NCBI GenBank assembly: GCA_013399305.1
Contig: VXAI01000046.1
Span: 5,283,391 to 5,347,390, forward strand
Source of the DNA: Rostratula benghalensis
Taxonomy: Eukaryota > Chordata > Aves > Charadriiformes > Rostratulidae
Length of the DNA: 64,000 nucleotides
Direction of reading: 5' to 3'
The position numbers were made by a program, and so were the translations under genes. Under the pieces are notes generated by a model that worked only from the letters and a program-made list of their open reading frames with translations, did not search any database and was not told where the DNA came from. Positions 12,398-22,788 of the stretch are shown piece by piece (the stretch's first letter is position 1; each line of letters starts with the position of its first letter).

Positions 12398-12458
12398 CCC
12401 CAGCAACAGACACCAGTGCTAAAGCAAGAGGAGCCACAACTGATGGCAGCCAGCACGG
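12398..12458 (+). CDS. Candidate internal exon (61 bp), weak
   Basis: A pyrimidine-rich tract ending CCTTACAG lies directly before 12398 and a donor-like ACGG then GTGAGA starts at 12459. The first frame is open and reads a hydrophilic peptide PQQQTPVLKQEEPQLMAAST. LKQE fits the psi-K-x-E sumoylation consensus common in transcription-factor linkers. No other exon of the same gene can be tied to it, and such splice-site pairs occur by chance in this composition, so the call is weak. Confidence 0.15.
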
Positions 12459-14129
12459 GTGAGACAGGACCAACCCCAGACCTCTAACACCAGCTGCAGT
12501 TACACAAGCGGGAACTGCACAAAGGCTGACTTCTTTCACCTAAATCCGAGACAAAGTACCACCAGGCCCTCATCTTGGACTCTAAAATAAGGATTATAAC
12601 TACAGTAACAGCACAGCACCGCAGCTTCAGCACCAGCTCCTCACTATCCACACCCCCCTCCACGCAGGGATGGGAGGGTCACCGAGGCTTTGAAACATCT
12701 GTCCCACACCACCCCTGGGAAGGCTCAGGGCAGAGAAGAGCTCAGCACACCTGGATGAACAAGAAGATAAAATATGAGGCCTCATTTTGCGGCAGCAATG
12801 TGGCCATGGTTGGATGCCACAGCTGGAGGACTGAATGGAAGAGATTCTGCTTTCCAATCTGCATCCAGCCCCAGTGGCCAACGGCCTGTGGCGTAGGTGG
12901 GACGGGAGACAAGGAGAGAGATGCTCCGTGCACCCCAGCACTGCAACCCCGGCAGGGCAGAGACATCCCCCGTGGGCAGCCACTGGGAGAGGAAAGAGGC
13001 TCTTCCCCACGGAGCTGGAGAACTGAAACTCTTCAAACGCTTATCTCGAGAGCTCCTGCAAGGCTTTTCAGGGTTTTTGGCAGGAGGATAGAAGAGACAC
13101 TGTTCGATAAACCCTGAGGCCACCCCGCTTTGCATGCCTAGAAGGTGGCTCCAGAGTGCCCTGCTTCTGGAGGAAGCAATTCCCTTATTCCCAGCTTCCT
13201 GGGTATCCCATAAAACAGGGCATGTCTCCTGCTGGCCTCACAAGGACTCCCCTCGGGAACCAGCTGAAAAGATCAGCAGAAACAAAGCCACGCTGAAAAA
13301 GCATCAGCCCCTCGGAGGACGGCACCGACCTGAGGTTGTGCTACCAGCCCCGGAGAAAGCTCTTAGCCTCCAGCATCCATCTTCTCCCTGCCACAGCTGG
13401 AGCACCAGCATCGCTGCTGGAGCCTGCACCGTCCCATTTTCTGTACCCTGATGTGAACCCTTCCTGGGAGCCACCAATTAAACCACTGAACTGTTCTCAG
13501 CTCAGCCTCCCATGCATGAAAACGTCCTGTTATTTCGCACCTGCCAAGAGCTGTGTCCCAGCAGATTTATCTGGAACTGACACTTGAGGATAATTAAACC
13601 CCTCTTCTCTCCTGTTAGCAGCACAGCAGATGAAAGGAGAGCCCTGGGGGCCCTCGGGTCGCTGTTGTTGTTGGGGTGCTCCTTTACGAGTCAAGGAACA
13701 TGAGATGAGACTCAACAGAGATGTGGATGGGGCTTGGGGCAGGGAGGAGGGGGGTAGACAGGGGGACAGCTTTGCAATTTGCCCTAATTTGGCAGAGGAG
13801 TTGAGCAAGATGTAAGTCACACACAGGCAGCTGCCCCAGCGGGGCAGATCACCTGGCAAACGACGTGCTGGATACCAAACACCTGGGATGGAATCAAACC
13901 CACCATCATTGCTAAACCCGGGGTATCATCCGCATCGCTGAGCCTTCGGTCCCTAGAGGTCCAGCTGTGATTGTCCAAGCACATTTCTCATCTCATCCCC
14001 TCCAGCTCCCACCTAAGCCGCCCGAGGTGGGGACCAGCTCCCATTGCACACACCGCGACCAGCAGCGCTGGGTGCCCCATGGAGTCAGCCCAAAGTTGGC
14101 CAGTTTTGGGGAGCGGGTGGGCAAGCAGC
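12459..14129. other. Non-coding, rising GC toward the CpG island
   Basis: No gene supported. Overlapping frames on both strands have equal standing, which is typical of GC-rich non-coding DNA. CpG dinucleotides become denser after about 13850. Confidence 0.5.
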
Positions 14130-14753
14130 CGGCCTGCCGGTAGCCCCCCCCCCCCCCGCAGCGAGCTCTGCCCATCTCCCCCGTCTGCTGCCTGAGGTTA
14201 CTGGACGCATCGAACCTCAAAGCCATGCTTCGATCGGCCGCGGTTTTGAGGTTGGCGCTGAGCATCTGCCATCGCTCCGGGCTGGGCCCCCAGCAGCTGG
14301 GGCGGTGGGCCGATGGCCAGGGAGGCGGCAAGGGGACACAGAGAGCAAGGCGACCCCCACCCGCCTGCCCCAAGCAGCATTTCGGGAGAGGCTGGGGGGG
14401 GGGTTTGAGGTGGAGGGGGGCTTCATTCACCCCAGCCCCTGCTGCAAGGGGGCTGGGTCCCACTTTGCTGCGCGATGCCCCGAGGGAGCCTCAGGTCTCA
14501 AGGGAGCACGGGGCGGTGGCAGGGCCACCCTCCCCCACGAGGTTTTTTCCCCGCTTCCCACCCCCCGCCCAAGCCCCTTCCGCCATCCCGACGCCGCCGT
14601 TACCTCCTCGGGCGGCGGCCGGGCGAGAGGCGCCGCGTTGCAGCTGGGCTCGGCTCCGCGGGGCTCGGCGCATCCTCCGCCGCTCGGGGCTCGGCCGGGC
14701 TCCTTCGCCCCGCTCCCCGCTTCTTTCCGCCCTCCTCCTCCGCGCTTCCTTAC

Positions 14754-14796
14754 CCGCACCCCGCTCCAGCGGCAGCGGGGAAAGGGGCGAGCGCAT
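14754..14796 (-). CDS. Candidate first coding exon at CpG island (minus strand)
   Basis: On the minus strand an ATG at 14796 opens MRSPLSPLPLERGAG, followed by a good donor (GCGG then GTAAGG) at 14753. Upstream sequence stays GC-rich up to the gap, consistent with a 5' UTR. A second possible donor (GAG then GTAACG) lies at about 14599, in which case the exon would be longer with an Arg/Ala-rich tail. The peptide resembles no family I know. The location in a CpG island and the ATG-donor order are the only support. It may instead be untranslated. Confidence 0.25.
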
Positions 14797-14831
14797 ACCC
14801 CGGGGCTTGCGGCTCCGCTCCGCTCCGCTCG

Positions 14832-14963
14832 NNNNNNNNNNNNNNNNNNNNNNNNNNNNNNNNNNNNNNNNNNNNNNNNNNNNNNNNNNNNNNNNNNNNN
14901 NNNNNNNNNNNNNNNNNNNNNNNNNNNNNNNNNNNNNNNNNNNNNNNNNNNNNNNNNNNNNNN
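14832..14963. other. Assembly gap (132 N)
   Basis: The run of N falls inside the CpG island, right after repeated GCTCC units. The missing sequence probably contains the core of the promoter. Confidence 1.
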
Positions 14964-15108
14964 GCCGGGATGGTTTTAAAGAGAGAGCACCTGGCAAGGC
15001 TAGCTCGGGAAGGGGGTTGTTTGACACACACAACACCCCATGGAGGGGGGGGGGTGGCACCCTCACCCCCCCACCCCGGGCATGTCTGTCACCTTTTTGG
15101 GCTCTACG

Positions 15109-15231
15109 AAGTGCTGGACATGCTATGAGGCTGAGCCCCGGCAGCTCGACACACTGATGGCTGCAAAAGCTGCAGCTTTTGCAGCCATCAGTGTGTCGAG
15201 CTGCCGGGGCTCAGCCGTGTCCCTAAGTGCT
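15109..15231. repeat. Direct 7-mers flanking the palindrome
   Basis: The heptamer AAGTGCT occurs at 15109-15115 and again in the same orientation at 15225-15231, so it brackets the 88-bp palindrome. It may be a footprint of the event that made the palindrome, or chance. Confidence 0.3.
15129..15216. repeat. Perfect 88-bp palindrome, no spacer
   Basis: The 44 bases from 15129 to 15172 are followed immediately by their exact reverse complement (15173-15216), with centre TG|CA. The arm starts GGCTGAGCCCCGG and ends GCAAAAGCTG. The match stops at both ends at once (15128 against 15217). The palindrome lies about 165 bases right of the gap. A perfect spacerless palindrome of this size is rare because it extrudes cruciforms and is unstable. 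It is either a very recent inverted duplication or an assembly or fold-back artefact. Confidence 0.98.
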
Positions 15232-17229
15232 TTGTGCTGACCCCCCCAAAGCAACCTGTTAACAGAGAGACACCCCCCCAGCAGCCTGGTGAAGGGTGGG
15301 GGGCAAGAGGACTAATCCTGGATCCCTGGGGAGGGGGTTGGTTTTTTTTTCCCTGCCTGTTGTTACCCTCTGCCCTGCACCTTTCCCAGTGAACCCCAGT
15401 CCTGCTGCAGTCGTGGGGACACCAGGGCTGTCCCTGCCTTGCCGGAGGAAGGTCTGATCCCTTTGACAACTCAGCAGCATCTGAGGGAAGCCGTAGCCTC
15501 CCCTGACGCTTGGTGCATGCTAAAATCTCTTCCTCCAGAGATTTTGTGCTGAAAATTCTGGAGGAAGACCCTCTCCTTGCTTCCTCACTGCACCCCCCAT
15601 GCACAAACAGCCCCCTCCCACCCCGGCCTTGCAGGAGCATCCCCAGCCCTGTCTCTGCAGGACGGTCTTACACCACGTCCTGCACACGCGTGGTGCCCAC
15701 ATCTGTACACCCAGCACAAGGGGAAACTAATCCTTGAGGGAAGGCATATGGAGCTACAGCAAAGCCTCCTCCTTGAGCAGCCCTGAGAAGACCCTCCAAG
15801 GGCTGGTCACACCACCAGACCCTGCCCAGGGGACAGGCACTGGGCTCCCTTTCCACTGGGAGCCCTCCCTCCCCGAAACCTGCCACATTCTCGCTTCATA
15901 TATCATCAGATGTTTTCCTTTTCTCCTGCCAATGTTATCCTCATCCTTATTCAAGCGGGAGCTGAGGCTTGCAGGTCCGTGCCTTTTAATCAAAACTGAA
16001 ATTCTCTACAACATGGTTGTGTTCTCCCTGTCTTTTTGGTGTGAAATGACGTGTTGGGTGAGGTTTTACGGGGCATCCCAGGCGGATGCTGCACACCCAG
16101 CAGGAGGGTGTTCCCTGCCACGAGGAAATTCCAGCCGTCACGGCAAGGGCAGATGGAGGACCTGGGGACAGGAGCAGGCGGAGGGGCGAACGGCTCGTTC
16201 CTGGGCAGATGGGGATGGAGCTGGGCACCAGTGCCCAGGCTCTGGGGCAGGAGGGCGGGCAGCATCCCTCCTTACCTGAACGCCGTGGTTCCGATGCTCG
16301 CTGCTTTCCCGCTCGGCGTCTTTCAGCAGCGGACGCCGTCTCTACCAGAAGCGGGTAGCGTTATGACCTTTGGGGCTCCATCCAGTGGTGGCTTTCCATC
16401 AGATGCTTCTGTGTCTCACTACGATCCCCGGGCACGGTGCCAGACTCCAGGCGCGCGCACAGCGACGGCAGGGAACGTCTTCCTTCCAGTTTCAGGAAGG
16501 GAGTAAAGCCTCCTCCCAAAAAAAAAAAAAACCCACCCCAAAAAACCTGCCCAGGTGCCAGGATTGTGTCTGGAATTATTCCTATTCCACTGACGCTAGA
16601 GATAAGCGAGATAGGAAAACCCACCTGGCAGGAGGATCGTGAAGTAATTAATGCAGAGTATCAGCGATGGTCTTCTTATTCCAGCTCTGTTTATTATTAC
16701 AACAAGCTTTGCTCTAGTCCACCATGATGTGCTGCATAAAGCAGCTATCTTCTGAATCTGATTTCCTGTTTGGAGATGATCTCTCACTGAGAAATTACCT
16801 GCTCTCAAAACTGATTAGAGTCCTCATCAGCAGATTCTTCACTCATCCTTTAAGCAGGCCCTAGAATATACAGGGAATGCAGAATAATTTCATGCAGGAG
16901 GTGAAATCCGGAGTTGCTGGCCCAGCTGTGTGCCATTTCCAGGTCAGAGGGAAGCTGGCATCAGCTGCCCCTGCTTGTAGGAACGATGCTCCTTGCCCTA
17001 TGGGGTTGGGGACCTCAGGGCATTGCTGGCAGTGGGTGATGTGCCCAACGCATCCTGGAAGGAGCCTGGAGCGGGCAGATCCCTGCCAGCTCCCACTTCA
17101 GACCCCTGCAGTTGCCCTCAGCTGGGTTTCTGCTCCCTTCCTGCGCTGGTCCAGCTCCATTTGGAAAGCAATCAGGTATTTTTCCTCCCTCTGCTTCCCG
17201 TGGCTAAAAACTGTCTTGCAATTGCCATG
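15217..17229. other. Non-coding stretch right of the CpG island
   Basis: No supported gene. A CpG-richer patch at about 16270-16480 and an A-tract at about 16518-16530 are present. AT-rich unique sequence follows at about 16560-16880. Confidence 0.5.
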
Positions 17230-17525
17230 GTTAAAAACTGTCTCCTAATTTCCAGCCTACATTAGCCAGTTTAAGCCTATTTGTTCTAGTGCCAGCACAG
17301 TCTTTTAGCTTAAACGGTTCCTTTCTCTACCTGGTGTTTACGTGCTTGATATATTTATGTAGAGTAATCATATCCCTGCTTTCCCTTCCCTTTGCTGGGC
17401 TAAACAAGCCAAGTGCTTTCAGTCTCATCTTGTAAGACAGGCTCTCCATTCCCTGCCCTCCAGCACTAATAGCCCTTTTCTGCACCGCTTCCAGCCTGAA
17501 TTAATCCTGCTGGAAGATGGGCGTC
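17230..17525 (-). repeat. Ancient CR1-type LINE fragment
   Basis: The stretch contains TTGTTCTAGTGCCAGCACAG, then TCTTTTAGCTTAAACGGTTC, ATTTATGTAGAGTAATCATATCCC, GCTAAACAAGCCAAG and CCCTTTTCTGCACCGCTTCCA. This order is that of an old CR1-related element widespread in turtles, crocodilians and birds, read as reverse complement. It lacks the octamer tail and is more diverged than the other CR1 ends here, yet is nearly colinear over about 300 bases. The unit TAAAAACTGTCT is also duplicated at the left edge (about 17205-17245). Confidence 0.75.
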
Positions 17526-18708
17526 TCCCAGTGCCCAGCCCAACCACCAGCACCCACTCCACCTCCACGGATGCCACCCCCAAAGCGAGTGACCACAGAC
17601 CCGTGCATGAGGAGCCTTCCCCGTGCCAGATTGTCACCCGAATGAGGTGACACCGGTGGGACGCTTTGCCTTGTCCCTGCCCAATGTGCCCACCCAGCTG
17701 CTGACCATCCCAGCCCTCGACCCAGGCTGCTCACTCCTGCCTTCCCCAACAGTAGAGAGGCTGGGTTCTCCTGCAATGCTAAAGATTCCTGTCCTCTCCA
17801 CTGCCACGGTGTACGTGTGGAGCTCTCCCGCTGGGGGTTATCAACTCCTGTAGCCTTAAATGAAACTCACAGAGGACGCACAGACTCATCCCACGAAACA
17901 CAAGAGGGAGATGGTATCACCATGCTCTGATGGTCACTAATAACTTTACCTCTCCTGTGCTATTCTCAGCAGAGATAAACCTCCAGTGTCTGATGAGCCA
18001 GAACAGAAATATCCAATGGCTCTCTGTTCTCTTCTATTTTTGCTGCAAGCTGGTTAACCCTGAAATCCAATTACTGCTCATTATTCAGTGGAACTTGCCT
18101 CTTATCAACGGACACATTGCAGGGCCGCTGTGCTGACTCCCAAGAGCTAATGGAGCTGCAAATTACTCCTGCCAGGCTGATGGACCCATAGGTGTGAGCC
18201 CAGGGGTACTACTCCATCACTCCCCAGGGCACCCGGGGCTCTGGGATGCTGACCCCTGCATCCCTTCCCCAGCTGCCTGCCATGGTGGCCACAACCACCA
18301 GCTCCCTGGAGCTGCAAACACGGTCACACACAAGGCAGCACTTTCTGCAGGTTCCCAGAGTCACTGCACCACATCCTTGCCCTCCAGCCCAGCGCCACCA
18401 CCAGGGCCACCCTGCCTGGCCACCCATGGGTGCTATGGGCTGGCTCCCATTCCCCATCATGGGTTGAGTTTCTCAACCAGGTGCTCGGAGGCATCACGAG
18501 GACTGACTTTAAGACCCTTTAAGCTGCAGGGGTTATTGGGCAGGGTGTGAAATGCAAGGGGCTGACCCCAGCACAGCGTGGATGAGCCTGGCAGGCTCCA
18601 TGTGCAGGAGAGGTTGGCTCCTGGTGTTCACAGGGAAAAGTGGGCCCTCAGCCAAGCCCAAACACCGACTAATTCCCATTCAGAGCTGAATTCAGCAGGT
18701 GGGGAAAG

Positions 18709-18746
18709 AAAAAAAAAAAAAAAAAAAGGGAAGAGAAAAAAAAAAA
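18709..18746 (+). repeat. Interrupted poly-A tract
   Basis: Two A-runs are separated by GGGAAGAG. No retroelement body is recognisable. Confidence 0.85.
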
Positions 18747-19624
18747 GGCTTTGCAGTTTTCTTTGCTGATTAAAGTCATGGCACAGCAAGTTTCACCTAC
18801 GTTTATTAGTGAGAGGGGAGGGAAGGGGATGTTCCCAGCAGCAGCTGATGATGATGCTCCCCTGGCACTGAAGAGGCCGCTGGGCACAGACCAAACATCC
18901 TGCCCATGGCTCTGTTCTGCATGGGCAAGATGTCACCCCGGGGCCCTGACCCACACACTTTGCCCACCAATTTCCTGTTTTCCTCTCCTTTGTGTTAGGC
19001 CACCCTGCTGCAATGACCTCCAGGACAGTTTCTCAGGTCAGCTCTCATTTAAATAAGCCCCACAGTTCTCTCTCTCTAGGAGTCAACCTGTCAGGGATCC
19101 AGACCAGTTGTGGACATAGAGTTGCGTCTCAGCCTCCTTAATGAGGTGACACAACCACCAACTCGTGCCACCACTGCCAGCAGAGGGACTGAGGATGCAA
19201 AGGTGCAAGGGGGATCCATACCTCACTGGTCTGATTCAGCTCACACCACCTCAGCGTGAGCATGTCCAAGGACTTGCTGATGCCATCTCTGCCCTGCTTT
19301 TCCCACCTGCACCTACCTTCTATTCGTTGCACTGGCTTCCTGTGCCCCATTCAGGGAGGTGCTGATGTGAAGTGCCATCCACTTAGATCCAAGGCTTCAT
19401 GGCTGCTGGGAGCAGGACCAGTGTGGTGGATGCTTGGGCAAGCTCACCCCCAAGAAGCCAAATTTTGGTCCCTCCACAGGTTGGCACAGTAGGAGCTAGC
19501 ACCACAGTTAGAGGGGAAGGCACAGAGAGTGATAGCTCAAGGTTCTCCCACCTCAGTGTTGTACTTAAGGTCTCCAGAGCCTGACCTCTCCCCCCTAACG
19601 AGGGCAGGCAGGCAGTTAAAGCAT

Positions 19625-19672
19625 GCACCTGGAGCTGAGCACAACCCAGCACCTGGAGCTGAGCACAACCCA
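19625..19672 (+). repeat. 24-bp unit, two perfect tandem copies
   Basis: The unit beginning GCACCTGGAGCTGAGCACAA occurs twice head to tail with no mismatch. It is a small recent duplication. Confidence 0.95.
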
Positions 19673-22599
19673 ATCATTTGCTTCCACCCCCAGCTGCCTC
19701 ATCAGCTACCATTGTCCTGATTAGAGCTGATTAATTCCCCCTGATGCCCTCCCAGTTGGTTAAAGAGATTAGCACCTTGGCTAATGGCACCAGGGGAAAC
19801 CTCGTGGTGATCTCCTCCCCAAATTGAGGAGGAATCGGTCTACACCTGCCTGTGGGGCACCCACAAGAGCAGAAGACCAGGAGGTGCCACCCTGGGCTCC
19901 TGTGGGACCAAGCTACTCCTCTTGGCCTGGGTTTAGTGTCCCCTCTCCATCCCTGGCTGGGCTTCCTCCGGCTCCTGTCAAAGGCAGAGCATCCCAGAGA
20001 GCTGCCGGTGGGGGAAGAGGAGAGAGAAGCCGATGAAACCCCACTAAGTGAAAGATTAAACGTAATACCGAGTAAATTAATATACCAGAAGAGAAGGCAG
20101 GTTTTAAATTAACTCATTACACCGCTAGGCTTTCAAACCCATTTATTTACCCCATAGGTCCCTGCAGCTTCGTATGGAAAATGGCTTCTGCTTGACTGCT
20201 GGTCAAGCTGAAGCGCGGAGCGAGGTGGCTGCGTGGTGGCTGACACCTGAGTGTGCCCACAGCTCTGTGCAGGGACAGGTAATTGCACACGCAGAACGTT
20301 CGGCTGTGACAGCAAACAGGGCGATTCAGCAGAGAAACGGGAATCCATTTCCATGCACAATTACCTGGGGGGTGTGGAAGGGTGCGGGCTGAGCCATGGC
20401 TCCAGGAGATGACAGGGTCCCTCCTTGTCCCTTCCCGCCAGCCCCCGGCGCTGGATGTGCCGTGCGACAGCCGCCGCCCCCTCCTCTCCGTGCCTGCTTA
20501 ATTCCTTGGGGAGCAGGGCATTTCCATCCTCCCAGGAACCGGGGGATGCTGTGCCGGGGTGGGATGAAGCCGGCGCTTATTAGCGGGTCAGCCGTGATTG
20601 CGGGGCAGGCGGCTTCACAAAGGAGCCGTTCTTTGGGGTGGATTTACTGGGAAAAGGGGCGGGGGGGGAAGGATGCAGACAGTCGGAGCCCCTTTGTTTG
20701 GGCAGTCCCTGCAATTAGGCGAGGCTTTTCTAACAGGCTCGCTCTTCCTCAGGAATTGCTCTTCCCAGGTTTCACTGAGGAGCCGGAGCTGGTTGGTAAT
20801 AGACGATAAATGAAAGGAGCTGGGGGGCGGGAGGCACAGAAGAAGCCCAGACCTCATTTTCTTCCCCCTGCCTGCCCTTGAGCCTGCAAATGAAAGCCAA
20901 GCTGCAGGCAAGGCAGGATGCTCGACCCCAGAGGCTGGTGCCAGCAGCAGACAATGCGTGACCCAAGGTGCTGGGGACCAGGTCTGGAGGTGGCTGAGCC
21001 AAGGGGAAGCTCCAAGGGGTCAGGCCAGTGGCAAGATGAGAGCCTGCCTTGGCCTCCGGCATCTTTCCCCACACTGCAATTCCCAGGAGCCTGCAGGAGG
21101 GTCCGTGCCTCAGAAAGCAGCATCTGAGAGGGCCCAATTGATAAAGCACTTCATGGGAAGAGCCACCTCACCTGGGTGGCAAGTGGAGATGGATGTGGGT
21201 GACAAAGTGCCAACAGCTCTTAAAGCTGGGGTAAAAGGGCAGGAGCGTGGCTGAGAGCACTGTCCCTTACCAGCAGGGCAGGACTGAGGGTAGGGTGGTG
21301 GGATTGCATCTCACATGCTTCTCTTTGCCCTCCAGCAACCAGAATCAGCTGCTTCACTGGCTGGAGAGGAGAAGAGATGGCCCAGGGAAGGCTTCTCCTG
21401 GCTCAGTCCAGGGAGTAGGACACAGGGACCATCTCTGCATCCAGGCTGGAGCAAACTCACCTCTCTAAGGGCTCTGGAGGTGATGACACTGTGGCTCCAG
21501 CTTTACGTGGGAAATGCTGGAAGGGGGCAGTCCCCAAACCCTCCCTGTGTCTCTAATTATCACACCTTCACCTCTGGGCAAGTCAGCCCTGCTTTCTGCC
21601 TCCCCCCCCATTCATAATTCAGCCTGACACAGCCCAGCAAAAATCAATTCACTCTTATAAGGAAGTGCCAAGGCAAATTATTTCCCAAAGCCTTCGACAG
21701 GGCTTTCTTCTCTCCCAACAACTGTATTTTCAGTGTTGAGTCCTAAATTACAGATTAACCCTTTGAGCTCTTGCAGTGTACAGGAGAGTCCAGCCTGCTG
21801 GGTGACTGATGAAACCATCAGCAGGAGCACCTCATTGCCCACCTCTTAGGGGATGTGCCCACCTACAAGTCCATACACAAATCACCCCTCTAGGAGCACT
21901 GCTGGCTGTACAACCCTCGCCATACAACCTTGCCAGGGAAGCAGGTGAAGCAAGGCCCCCCTCAATTCACAGCCAGGCAGTTCACTCACTTGGGGTGTCC
22001 TTCCCCAGAGAAGGTCTTTCCAAAGGCAGTTTGAGACCACCTGAAAACTTTTCGCTTCTCCACCGTGTCCTGGTGAAGTCACCACTGGGGAAAACCCAAC
22101 AGCGCATCCCTCCTGCCTTGGCTTCCACATCCTGGTGGCAGGGTCTGTCCCTGATGTGTGCTGTGTCCTGCAGCCCCCCAAAGCACTGCCAGCAGGGACC
22201 CACCATCCTCTGCCTGACCCACAGCACTGTTTGTTGCACTTACCCCTCCATCCTCCCTGCTTAAAATCTGCCCAAAGAAAAGGCTTTCCCCAGCCTTGGA
22301 CCACAAAAGGTGGAAACCAGAGGGAGCCAGTGAGAGAGTAAATCTAATAAAGGGAGTTTTAATCAGAGCTAAAAGAGAGGGGGGGAGGGGAGGGGTAAGA
22401 AGGGATCAGAGTTGTAAACTGGCTGGAAGTCAGTCCCTTCCTTATCACAAACACATGATCGGAATTTAATAGTATTTAACATTTCATTAATTTAAACCAG
22501 GAGTCATGGGAATAGAAAGAGGGGGGAAAAAAAAAAAAAGAAAGAGCATTATTAATTTTAAAGACTTCCTCCTAGAAGGGCTCACACCAGAGAAAAAAA

Positions 22600-22617
22600 G
22601 AAAAAAAAAAAAAAAAA
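22600..22617 (+). repeat. Poly-A tract
   Basis: A-run following a shorter A-rich run in purine-rich surroundings. Confidence 0.85.
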
Positions 22618-22674
22618 GGGAAAAATGTTAGAAGAAAATTGTTTCTTTATGTTTTTCCCTCACTTTTCTTCTCT

Positions 22675-22788
22675 AGCTGTGAAAGAGCTTCTTAGCCATT
22701 TAAAAAACTCAGGGCTGGGCTCCCTGTGCCTTTCCCAGCCCCGAGCAGCAGATATTAAAAGGCCAGCCTGGTCCTGGATGTGCCCTGG
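22675..22788 (+). CDS. Weak exon candidate after strong acceptor
   Basis: A long pyrimidine tract with TTTTCTTCTCTAG ends at 22674. One frame is then open, starting VKELLSHLKNSGLGS, until a moderate donor GGG then GTGGGT at 22789. The frame has no recognisable domain. The donor is poor and no partner exon is found, so this is more likely chance. Confidence 0.1.

Larger units (their letters stand above)
14130..15000. promoter_or_regulatory. CpG island, probable promoter
   Basis: CpG density is by far the highest in the window, strongest from about 14580 to 14831, with GC-box-like strings and repeated GCTCCGCTCC next to the gap. The island is interrupted by an N gap at 14832-14963, as is common for GC-rich promoters in draft bird genomes. 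Islands of this kind usually mark a housekeeping or developmental promoter. A start codon plus splice donor on the minus strand suggests a leftward transcript, but a plus-strand or divergent promoter cannot be excluded because the centre is missing. Confidence 0.6.

Noticed and set aside
14044..14979. Long frames through the N gap
   Set aside because: They are open only because N codons cannot be stops, and the GC-rich flanks are stop-poor in all frames.
15129..15216. Palindrome as a microRNA precursor
   Set aside because: It is perfect and has no loop, unlike pre-miRNA hairpins, which carry mismatches and a terminal loop.
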